Source of the DNA: DATKMK01 sp035541895
GTDB lineage: Bacteria; Desulfobacterota; Binatia; HRBIN30; JACQVA1
Reading direction: 5' to 3'
Length of the DNA: 64,000 bases
Assembly: GCA_035541895.1 (NCBI GenBank)
Contig: DATKMK010000114.1
Coordinates: 1 to 64,000 of the forward strand
Shown: in pieces, positions 17,512 to 25,182 of the stretch
How positions within the stretch are numbered: the first letter of the stretch is position 1
Layout: each line of letters begins with the position of its first letter
Translations under genes and position numbers: made by a program
The notes under the pieces: generated by a model
What the model saw: only the letters and a program-made list of their open reading frames with translations
Database searches by the model: none
Told to the model about the DNA's origin: nothing

Positions 17512-17943
17512 TCACCGTTCGCGCAAGGTCATCGAGTCGTTCACGCCGCTCCGGGAATCGGGTGGTAGCCGATCGAGAAATTCGCGCTGCGCGGGAATCA
17601 TCAACTCCGCAGCCTTGGTCAGCGGGTAGAAGCGGCACACGTCATTCTCGCTGTCGGGATTGGTGCATCGCCCGAGCGAATCGATCGCCGATAGGCTTTC
17701 GGGCTCGACGGTGGCCCAGAAGCCGTGCACGATCTTGCCCGACTTCTGCTGGACCGTGCCGAGCGGCCCGCGGATGCGCACCCGCAAACCGGTTTCCTCG
17801 AAGGTCTCGCGTCGCGCCGCCGCCTCAGCGGTTTCGTCGGGCTCAAGGAGCCCCTTCGGGATACCGAACAGCGGCCGCTTGAAGGTCGCGCCGCGCGGAT
17901 GCACGAGCAGCACTTCGATGCCGTGTTCACCCGGACGGGTCAC
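17512..17943 (-). CDS. NUDIX hydrolase, start uncertain
   Basis: The Nudix box is intact: GLLEPDETAEAAARRETFEETGL matches GX5EX7REUXEEXGU. The first strand SAGCVVTR lies at or before the only NTG start nearby (GTG 17943), so the true start is probably upstream, perhaps the ATA at 18006 that overlaps the methyltransferase stop TAA. With GTG the protein has 143 residues; with ATA, 164. It likely cleaves a nucleoside diphosphate linked to another moiety; substrate unknown. The methyltransferase gene lies immediately upstream. Confidence 0.8.
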   Translation of the reverse strand: MTRPGEHGIEVLLVHPRGATFKRPLFGIPKGLLEPDETAEAAARRETFEETGLRVRIRGPLGTVQQKSGKIVHGFWATVEPESLSAIDSLGRCTNPDSENDVCRFYPLTKAAELMIPAQREFLDRLPPDSRSGVNDSMTLRER

Positions 17944-18002
17944 GACACATCCAGCCGAGGTCGGCGGAGTCGACTTTGAACGCTGGACTGTGGGCGTCGA
18001 AC

Positions 18003-18770
18003 TTATTCCTTCTGCGCAACGATCCCGAACACGCGATGTCGCACCGACACCGGGTCGGGATAGTCGCGCGCGAGCAGCGCGGCGAGATCCGCATCGAACG
18101 CCGCGATCGACTCGGGCGATAACGTGAGCACGCCGTTGCAAGCGCGCAACCGCCCACGCCACGCTTCGTGACTGATGACGACATCGAGATCGAACTCGAA
18201 GGTATCGAGGTGATGCAGCCCCGCCGTTGTCAGGTCGGCGACGAATCCCACCGCCCGTCCGTCGCTCCCCGCGAACGGCCACGTCGGATTGTGTTTCAAG
18301 ACGACGGCTTCGGTTGCGGCGCCGAGGGAGCCAGGTTCACTCAGGTAGGTAAAGTACGCAATCAACGCGATGCCGCCGGGATGCAGCAACCGGACAACCT
18401 CCGCGGCGGCGCGCTCGCGCTCAAACCAGTGCCAGCATTGCCCCGCGCAAACCACGTCGAATGATGCGCTCGGCAGCTCGGTCGCTTCGGCGCCGGCTTC
18501 GACGTACTCGATGGTCACGCCGGCCGCGCGATCCAGCGCGCGCGCCTGCTCGATCATGCGGGGCGACGGATCGAGTCCCACCGATCGACACCCACGCAGT
18601 GCGAAGCCGCGCGCCAGCGTGCCGGTTCCGGTGCCGAGATCGAGCACATGCTGTCCAGCACGGCCGACCCCGTGGCGCTCCACGTGATCGAAAAATTCGT
18701 CCGGAAAACCCGGGCGATGACGGCCGTAGTCGTCGGCCGCTGCACCGAAATCAACTACCGGACGGGGCAT
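18003..18770 (-). CDS. Class I SAM-dependent methyltransferase
   Basis: 255 residues. SAM-binding motif I is HVLDLGTGTGTLARGF; the acidic loop SVGLDPSPRMIEQA and the later FDVVCAGQCWHWF complete a UbiE/Methyltransf_11-type core. The N-terminus FGAAADDYGRHRPGFP is common among small-molecule methyltransferases of this group. Substrate unknown. It overlaps or abuts the NUDIX gene downstream. Confidence 0.88.
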   Translation of the reverse strand: MPRPVVDFGAAADDYGRHRPGFPDEFFDHVERHGVGRAGQHVLDLGTGTGTLARGFALRGCRSVGLDPSPRMIEQARALDRAAGVTIEYVEAGAEATELPSASFDVVCAGQCWHWFERERAAAEVVRLLHPGGIALIAYFTYLSEPGSLGAATEAVVLKHNPTWPFAGSDGRAVGFVADLTTAGLHHLDTFEFDLDVVISHEAWRGRLRACNGVLTLSPESIAAFDADLAALLARDYPDPVSVRHRVFGIVAQKE

Positions 18771-18777
18771 GAGATGG

Positions 18778-18896
18778 TGTCGTGACTGGTGAGTCGTGAG
18801 TCGTGAAGGGTAAGCGGTGAATCGTGAGTCGTGGATTGCGAGCGCTCAATCCCAATGTGGTGATCCGACCACTCACAACTCACCCCTCACGACTCA
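18778..18896. repeat. Inverted array of GTGAGTCGTGA-type words
   Basis: The left half is GTGACTGGTGAGTCGTGAGT and continues with similar words. The right half ends ACTCACCCCTCACGACTCAC. The halves can pair across about 50 bases. Located between two minus-strand genes; it may act as a terminator or be a decayed mobile repeat. Confidence 0.6.
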
Positions 18897-19751
18897 CTAC
18901 CTGAACAACACCCGCGACAGGGCCGAGCGTGAGCGTTGGACGATCTCGCTCTCGGAGCCGAGTAGTTCGTAGATATCGAGCATGGCCTTGCGTGCGCCGT
19001 CATCGCGGAAGGCGCGGTCGCGGCCGACGATCTCGAGGTACATGTCGAGAGCTTCGCCGTACCGCGCGCTCGCCGCCAGCACATGCGCCAGCGCGAATCG
19101 CGTCTCGAGATCGTTGGGATCGTTGGCAAGTTTTGCGCGCAGGCCGGCTTCATCTGCACCAGTGGTTTGACGGATGCGAATCGCGGCCGCGATGCGATCG
19201 GCTTCCGTGCGTGCGGGCGTTCCCGGTGCAACCCGATCCAGCAGCGCGAGCGCGTCGTCGTCGTGCTGCTGCTTGGAGAGAACGGCGGCCAGTCCGACGA
19301 GTGCGCGATCACAGCGCGAATCCAGGGCGAGGGCGTGATGAAAGCGTTCGGCGGCCGCGTCGAGGTTGCCGGCCTGGCGCAGCGCTTCCCCCTCGGCGGT
19401 TACTTGATCGGCCTCGCTCGGCAAGAGTTGCGACAGAAATTGGCGCACGCCCGACTCCGGCAGCGCGCCGACGAATTCCGCTGCCACTTGCCCCTCGCGA
19501 AGACCCAACACCATTGGGATGCTGCTGACCGCAAACGCTTGCGCCAGTCCCGGATTCTCGTCGACGTTGACCTTTGCGAGCACAAACGCGCCGCCGGATT
19601 CGTCCGCGAGCCGCTCCAGCAACGGTCCGAGCGTGCGGCACGGGCCGCACCACGGTGCCCAGAAGTCGATGACGACCGGCACTTGCTGCGAGCGTTCAAT
19701 GACGTCGGCTTCGAAGCCCCGATCGCTGGTATCGAAGACCCATTGGCTCAT
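18897..19751 (-). CDS. Thioredoxin-TPR protein, CnoX/YbbN-like
   Basis: 284 residues. An N-terminal thioredoxin domain has the active site WAPWCGPCRTLGPLLE and cis-Pro strand VSSIPMVLGLREG. The C-terminal half is helical and TPR-like (AEGEALRQAGNLDAAAERFH, TRFALAHVLAASARYGEALD). CnoX proteins of this layout hold unfolded, chlorinated proteins and hand them to GroEL or DnaK. Here the intact CGPC motif suggests redox activity as well. Divergent from the mannosidase gene. Confidence 0.92.
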   Translation of the reverse strand: MSQWVFDTSDRGFEADVIERSQQVPVVIDFWAPWCGPCRTLGPLLERLADESGGAFVLAKVNVDENPGLAQAFAVSSIPMVLGLREGQVAAEFVGALPESGVRQFLSQLLPSEADQVTAEGEALRQAGNLDAAAERFHHALALDSRCDRALVGLAAVLSKQQHDDDALALLDRVAPGTPARTEADRIAAAIRIRQTTGADEAGLRAKLANDPNDLETRFALAHVLAASARYGEALDMYLEIVGRDRAFRDDGARKAMLDIYELLGSESEIVQRSRSALSRVLFR

Positions 19752-19808
19752 GTGGGCCGAATCTAGCGCACCCGCGACCGAGAAAGAAGGCGTTTCTCGG
19801 CGTCGACG

Positions 19809-22800
19809 TTGACCGCGTTTGCGGTCGCGCGCTATGTCGCGCAGCGCATGCGACGTGTGCGCAACCCGTTGCCCCAGCTCATCCCGCAGCGCGTGGATCG
19901 CGTGAAGGCGGACGTCGATGCGATGCAGTGGGAGCGCACGCGATCACTCGACGTTCACGGCGGGCCGCTGAACGCGCAGCCGAGGCCGCTCCGAGACGGC
20001 ACGCGACAGCGGCTGCGCCCGGTGCGCTCGGGCGAACACTTCGGCCCTGCACGCGGCGGCTGGCATCAACGGTGGTTCCGCGTGCGAGTGCCGGCGGCGC
20101 GTCGAGACGAGCGCGGCCAGCGTTTTCTGCAATGGGATTGCCAGGGCGAAACCACAGCCTACGTCGACGGCGAGCCGTGGGCGGGACTCGATCTCGCGCA
20201 TCGCACCTGTCCGCTGCCGGATCGCGCGACGACCGTGTGGCTCGATTGCTCCACGTGGCAAACCGGTATCTGGCTTCCCGGTGTGTCGCCGACCGAGCAG
20301 CAGATTGGCCGCTACGGCCTACGCTTCGATCGCTGTGCGATGCGGGTGCGCAACCAGCCGGCGTGGTGCGTGAGTTGGGACCTCGATGCGTTCATTCAAT
20401 TGATGAACGTCCTCCTCGAACGCGACGGCGTGCGCAGTACCGGCGGGTTCGGGCACATCACGTCGATTGATTCGTGCTCGCCGTTGCTGCGCCTGCTCTT
20501 GCGCGGCCTCGACGATGCCTGCGACGCCTGGGTCGAGGGCGGACTGGCCGCACTCGGCGAGGCGCTGCGAAGCCTCGCGCGGCGGATGCCGGCGGAATTC
20601 TGGCAACCCCTTGCCGCGCTCTGCGGGCACGCGCATCTCGACCTGGTGTGGCTGTGGCCCGAGATGGCGACCGAACGCAAAGGCGTGCACGGCTTCGCCA
20701 CGCAATTGCGCTTGATGGAGCGCTATCCCGAAATCACCTTCGTCCAGAGCCAGCCCGCGCTGTATCGCGCCGTCGCGCGCCAAGCGCCGCAACTGATGCG
20801 GCGAGTCCGCGCGCAGATTGCCACCGGTCGTTGGGAAGTGATGGGCGGTTTCGAGGTCGAGCCCGACAACAATCTCCCCAGCGGAGAAGCGTTAGCGCGC
20901 TCGCTGATCTACGGACAGCGCAAGATCACCGAGCTGCGCGGCGCACCGTCGCCGGTGTGTTGGATTCCCGACGTGTTCGGCTACTCGTCCAGCTTGCCGC
21001 AGATTCTACGGCTCGGCGGCATCAAGTATTTCTTCACGACCAAGATGACCTGGTCGCAGGTGACGAAGTTTCCGTACAACAGCTTCGTCTGGCGCGGCGC
21101 CGACGGCAGCGAAGTGCTCGCGCACCTGTGCCCGACCGGCTACAACGGCGCGGTTGAGCTTGACAACTTGATCGCCGCCTCGCGCGATTATCGCCAAGCG
21201 GACGTACATCCCGAGGTGTTGTTGCCGACCGGATTCGGCGACGGCGGCGGCGGATTGACCGAAGCGATGTGCGAGCGAGCGCGTCGCCTGGCCAACCTTG
21301 CCGGCGTACCGCGTGCACGATGGACCACGGGCGAAGCGTTCTTCCGGAGGCTCGATCGCACCCGGGCGCGATTACCCGTGTATCAGGGTGAATTGTACCT
21401 CGAATACCATCGCGGAACCTACACCACGCAGTCGGAGTTCAAGCGACTCTACCGGGCCGCCGAGATCGCGCTGCAATCGCATGAAGCGGTGCGCGTCGTC
21501 ACGCGCCGCCGCCCGCTGGGTGAACCGGCATGGCTGCGCGTTCTGTTCTGTCAGTTCCACGACGCGCTGCCCGGCAGTTCGATCAATCTCGTCTACCAAC
21601 AACTGAACGCGGAACTCGCGGCGATCGGCGAGAACGAGCGCCAGGCCGCGACCATCGAGTTGCAGCGCGCCGTGCGCTCGCGCCGCCAGCGGCGCGAGTG
21701 GGTGGCGTTCAATCCACTGCCGCTGCCACGCACGGCGGTCGTGGAGCGTCCGGCGAACGGCACGGCGGCGCAGGGTTTGAGCTTCGTCAGGATCGGCGGG
21801 CTGGAGACCGCCCCCGCACCGCCGGCGTTCGACGGCGCGCCGGTGCGCGCCTCATCCACCCGGCTCGACAACGGCATCGTGCAGGCGCACTTCGATCGCC
21901 GCGGACAGTTGGGTGCACTGCGTGTGGACGGCGTGCGGTTGGCATTGGAAGGCGCAGCCGGTTTTGTGCTGTACCACGACCAACCGGCGAACTTCGACGC
22001 GTGGGACATCGATCACTACAGTTTTCAAACCGGCCCGCGGGCGGCAACCGATTTGAAATTGGCGCTGAGCGAGCGCGGCCCGCTGCGCGCGCGACTACGC
22101 GGCAGCGCACCAATCGGCGCGCGCAGCCGACTCACGGTCGAGTACATCCTCGAAGCCGGCGCGCGCTATCTGCGCATCGACGCGCACATCGATTGGAACG
22201 AGTCGCACCGGCTGCTCAAGTTTCACGTCCCGACGGCCTATCGCGGTCGGTGGGCGCGCTTCGGGTGTCCATTCGGATCGATTCAACGGCCGCAACTCCC
22301 GGGTCTACCGGCGGACGAAGCGATGTGGGAGGTGCCCGGGAGCCGCTGGGCGGCGGTTACGCATGAAGACGGCGCCGGCCTCGCGTTGGTCACGGAAGCG
22401 AAGTCGGGCTTCTCGTGTCGCGACGGCAACCTCGGCGTGACGTTGCTGCGCAGTCCCAAGGAGCCCGATCCGACCGCGGACATGGGCACGCATCGCGTTC
22501 GCTTCGCGATCGGGCGTCACGAGACGCACACGACGGGAGACATTCTCAGCACCGCCGCGGCCGCCGACGCGTTGTTCACTCCGCTCGTCGTCTGCACCGG
22601 CGCGACCCCGCTGCCCGCCCCGTTCACGATGGAGAACCTCGGCACGCTGGTTCCAAGCTGGGTGATGCCGGCAGAGCAGAGCGATGGATTCATCCTGCGA
22701 TTGCACGAAACCAACGGGAGCGCCGGCACCGCGCGGCTCCGCTTGTACACAGCGCCGCGGGCTGTCGATCTGGTGGACTTCCTCGAGCACCGGAACGGAC

Positions 22801-22877
22801 GCGTCACCCGAGTCGATCGACACACGTACGAGATTGCGTATCGGCCCTATCACGTGCTGAGCGTGCGCGTGCGCTGA
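19809..22877 (+). CDS. Glycoside hydrolase family 38 alpha-mannosidase
   Basis: 1022 residues, a normal GH38 length. Catalytic domain motifs: GHAHLDLVWLWPE (zinc ligands), GGFEVEPDNNLPSGEAL, and CWIPDVFGYSSSLPQIL with the nucleophile Asp. The central helical domain and C-terminal beta-domains follow. It should hydrolyse alpha-mannosides, probably in the cytoplasm because no signal peptide is seen. The start is TTG 19809 or ATG 19848; neither has a strong ribosome site. No sugar transporter or other glycosidase is nearby, so the substrate source is unclear. Confidence 0.93.
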   Translation: MTAFAVARYVAQRMRRVRNPLPQLIPQRVDRVKADVDAMQWERTRSLDVHGGPLNAQPRPLRDGTRQRLRPVRSGEHFGPARGGWHQRWFRVRVPAARRDERGQRFLQWDCQGETTAYVDGEPWAGLDLAHRTCPLPDRATTVWLDCSTWQTGIWLPGVSPTEQQIGRYGLRFDRCAMRVRNQPAWCVSWDLDAFIQLMNVLLERDGVRSTGGFGHITSIDSCSPLLRLLLRGLDDACDAWVEGGLAALGEALRSLARRMPAEFWQPLAALCGHAHLDLVWLWPEMATERKGVHGFATQLRLMERYPEITFVQSQPALYRAVARQAPQLMRRVRAQIATGRWEVMGGFEVEPDNNLPSGEALARSLIYGQRKITELRGAPSPVCWIPDVFGYSSSLPQILRLGGIKYFFTTKMTWSQVTKFPYNSFVWRGADGSEVLAHLCPTGYNGAVELDNLIAASRDYRQADVHPEVLLPTGFGDGGGGLTEAMCERARRLANLAGVPRARWTTGEAFFRRLDRTRARLPVYQGELYLEYHRGTYTTQSEFKRLYRAAEIALQSHEAVRVVTRRRPLGEPAWLRVLFCQFHDALPGSSINLVYQQLNAELAAIGENERQAATIELQRAVRSRRQRREWVAFNPLPLPRTAVVERPANGTAAQGLSFVRIGGLETAPAPPAFDGAPVRASSTRLDNGIVQAHFDRRGQLGALRVDGVRLALEGAAGFVLYHDQPANFDAWDIDHYSFQTGPRAATDLKLALSERGPLRARLRGSAPIGARSRLTVEYILEAGARYLRIDAHIDWNESHRLLKFHVPTAYRGRWARFGCPFGSIQRPQLPGLPADEAMWEVPGSRWAAVTHEDGAGLALVTEAKSGFSCRDGNLGVTLLRSPKEPDPTADMGTHRVRFAIGRHETHTTGDILSTAAAADALFTPLVVCTGATPLPAPFTMENLGTLVPSWVMPAEQSDGFILRLHETNGSAGTARLRLYTAPRAVDLVDFLEHRNGRVTRVDRHTYEIAYRPYHVLSVRVR

Positions 22878-22880
22878 GCG

Positions 22881-23342
22881 TCAGATCGGATAGATCAACG
22901 ATCCTTGAATCAGCGCGCCGTCGAGTACGCACAGTTTCTCCTTGAACTTCAGGCGACCATCGACGCGCACGAGCTGGTCGACATAGCGTCCGGCGTTGAA
23001 CACACGCGTCGGCCCGTCGAGTGGGGTCTCGAACAGGGCGAAATTGGCCTGCGCGGCGACCGCAGCGCCGGCCGTCTGCACGCGCAGGCTCGAAACCACG
23101 TGACGCACACGCCGCGGACCGTACACGTTCGTTTGGCGGATGGCCGCCACGCGATCGATAAGCATGCCTTTACTTTCACATCGCATCAGCGCCAGCGGCA
23201 GGTTCCGCTCGTAGTTCTCGCGCGGAATGATCAGATACAGGCATTCGCCGGTGAAGAACTCCGGCCACCGCTCCAACCCGCCCTCATCGAGACAGGCGAC
23301 GTAATCGGCGTAGAGCTCCTCGACTTCGCTATGCAGATCCAT
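22881..23342 (-). CDS. Aromatic-ring-hydroxylating dioxygenase, beta subunit
   Basis: 153 residues with the NTF2-like fold of ring-hydroxylating dioxygenase small subunits: VEELYADYVACLDEGGLERW, LIIPRENYERNLPLALM and RRVRHVVSSLRV. It normally pairs with the Rieske alpha subunit in an alpha3-beta3 enzyme. The alpha gene ends nine bases upstream, which supports the pairing. It ends three bases from the convergent mannosidase gene. Confidence 0.9.
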   Translation of the reverse strand: MDLHSEVEELYADYVACLDEGGLERWPEFFTGECLYLIIPRENYERNLPLALMRCESKGMLIDRVAAIRQTNVYGPRRVRHVVSSLRVQTAGAAVAAQANFALFETPLDGPTRVFNAGRYVDQLVRVDGRLKFKEKLCVLDGALIQGSLIYPI

Positions 23343-23351
23343 CGGTGTCGC

Positions 23352-24587
23352 CTAGACCCCCATCACCTCGCGATAGTATCGATAGAAGCCGCGGATGGCG
23401 GTCTCGGTGATCATGTGATCGGTGTTAGCGCAGTCGCGTCCGCCCAGCTCGACGACGGCCGCGCCGTCATCGGCAGACAACCGCACGCCGGCTTGAGAAA
23501 ATTCCATCATCTCGCTGTCGTCGATCGAGACCAAGCCCGCTGGGCCCATCAGGTTGGCCTGGCGAAGTCGAATGCGGGTTAGGTCTTCACTGTCGTCGGC
23601 GTAGCCGAAGAACGTCCACACGAGTTCGAAGGCTTCGAGGCCACGGGTGATCAACTGGCGCGTCGCGAGCGTGTTCGATTGCTGCTGCACGATCAGGTTG
23701 GGCCAGATCGTCTGCATCACCACCGTGGCGTCGCCGGAAAACTCCTTCACCGGGGTCAACAGCGTTGGGTCGTTGAGGGCGAGGTCGGCGCGGAACGACT
23801 TCATCTCGGCGGTACCCTCAGAGGCCCGCTGCTCGCCGCGGCGCGAGATCAGCGCCGCGTGGCGCCCGGTCTCGTCCATCTGGACCGCCGCCGGCTGATC
23901 GGCGCGGAACAATCCGAACGTGACCAGGAACACGTGCAGCAAGCTGGCGTGATACGGGTCCTTGATGTTTTCGAACATCAGCTTCCAGTTGCTCGGAATC
24001 AGTTGACGCATGTAACCGAGCACCTGCAGCGCGCGACCGTCGAAGACCCGATCGAACAGCGCCACCATCGGTTGACCGAGATACGCTTCGAGATCCGGTA
24101 GGTCGGCCGCGAACGAGGCGAAGAGCACTCCGTGACGCTCGGCAACCCGCAGCCGCCGCAACGCATGCTCGGCCAGGGTGAAATCGGGCGGCATCCCACC
24201 CTGCTTCCGCACGCCCGTGCGGAAGGGCACCCCGATCAGATTGCCCTTCAAGTCGTACGTCCACTGATGGTACGGACACATGATCTCGCGCGCGTTGCCA
24301 AAGTCGTTGCGACAAAACTGGACACCGCGATGGGCGCAGCGGTTGAGGACCACGTTGATGCCGCCGTCTTTGTCGCGGACGACGACCACCGGCTGGTCGC
24401 CGATGAACGTGCGCTTGAAGTCGCCGGGGTTTGGGATTTCGGCCGACAACCCGACGTAACACCAGCTCGGTCCGCCGAAGATGCGCTCTTGCTCGCGCTG
24501 GTAGATTGCCGGATCGGAATAGACCCAGAACGGCACCCGACACGTGCCGTCCTTCGGCCAGGTGCGTGGTGCACCCACGGCGGCCAC
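23352..24587 (-). CDS. Aromatic-ring-hydroxylating dioxygenase, Rieske alpha subunit
   Basis: 411 residues. Rieske 2Fe-2S ligands lie in NRCAHRGVQFC and MCPYHQWTYD; the mononuclear iron site is ENIKDPYHASLLHVF. Such oxygenases insert both atoms of O2 into aromatic rings using electrons from a reductase and ferredoxin, which are not seen here. Start GTG 24587 shares its first base with the stop TAG of the VOC gene (TAGTG), indicating coupling; an ATG at 24680 lies within that gene. The substrate is probably an aromatic acid or hydrocarbon, unknown. Confidence 0.92.
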   Translation of the reverse strand: MAAVGAPRTWPKDGTCRVPFWVYSDPAIYQREQERIFGGPSWCYVGLSAEIPNPGDFKRTFIGDQPVVVVRDKDGGINVVLNRCAHRGVQFCRNDFGNAREIMCPYHQWTYDLKGNLIGVPFRTGVRKQGGMPPDFTLAEHALRRLRVAERHGVLFASFAADLPDLEAYLGQPMVALFDRVFDGRALQVLGYMRQLIPSNWKLMFENIKDPYHASLLHVFLVTFGLFRADQPAAVQMDETGRHAALISRRGEQRASEGTAEMKSFRADLALNDPTLLTPVKEFSGDATVVMQTIWPNLIVQQQSNTLATRQLITRGLEAFELVWTFFGYADDSEDLTRIRLRQANLMGPAGLVSIDDSEMMEFSQAGVRLSADDGAAVVELGGRDCANTDHMITETAIRGFYRYYREVMGV

Positions 24588-25024
24588 TAGGGCTGACCCT
24601 TTTCGCGCATCGATTTCTCGTCCGACAGCCGGATGCGGTAGCCGTCGGGATCGAGCAGCGCGGCGCCGTACCCCCAGCAATTGCGCCGAGGCGGATAGAC
24701 AAAGAGGATCTCCCGCAGCGAGAGGCGGCGGTGCCAGCTCTCGACGTCGTCGACCGCGTCGGCGAAGGTGGACATGGCGGGGGCGACGTCGGTTCGGGCT
24801 TCAGCCAAAATCGACGTGAACTCTGCGTCGTCTTGCACCGCTGCCACTCGGCGTTCGGGCAATTCGAACTCGGGCCCGCGGCGGAGACTCGCGACATACC
24901 AATCGCGCGCATCGCAGAAGTCGAATACCGCGCGCGAGAGATGGTTGAGTCTGATCACTGATCCATCCGCATCATCGCGGTGCATGATAGATGCGCGATA
25001 CGAAGTTTCAAACCGAAACTTCAT
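24587..25024 (-). CDS. VOC (glyoxalase/bleomycin-resistance-like) protein
   Basis: 145 residues from ATG 25024. The C-terminal half has the typical pattern CWGYGAALLDPDGYRIRLSD. The N-terminal half (VIRLNHLSRAVFDFCDARDW) is weaker. VOC proteins include ring-cleavage dioxygenases, glyoxalases and epimerases. Being first in the operon with a Rieske dioxygenase, it may act on an aromatic intermediate, but 145 residues is short for an extradiol enzyme. Metal ligands were not assigned. Confidence 0.75.
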   Translation of the reverse strand: MKFRFETSYRASIMHRDDADGSVIRLNHLSRAVFDFCDARDWYVASLRRGPEFELPERRVAAVQDDAEFTSILAEARTDVAPAMSTFADAVDDVESWHRRLSLREILFVYPPRRNCWGYGAALLDPDGYRIRLSDEKSMREKGQP

Positions 25025-25182
25025 TGCAGTGCTCCGTTTTGCGGCCCGCGGGTGACGCGTTGTGCTCCCCGATTGCCGCTTTGCGGTAGGGCGGACCGCG
25101 TTTTCAAGCTGCGCTTCTCCAGCCGCGGTTTGGTGGGCAGGTGGCATGTCCCTTGCCTTGTGTCGTTGGCCGAGGTGGTGTG

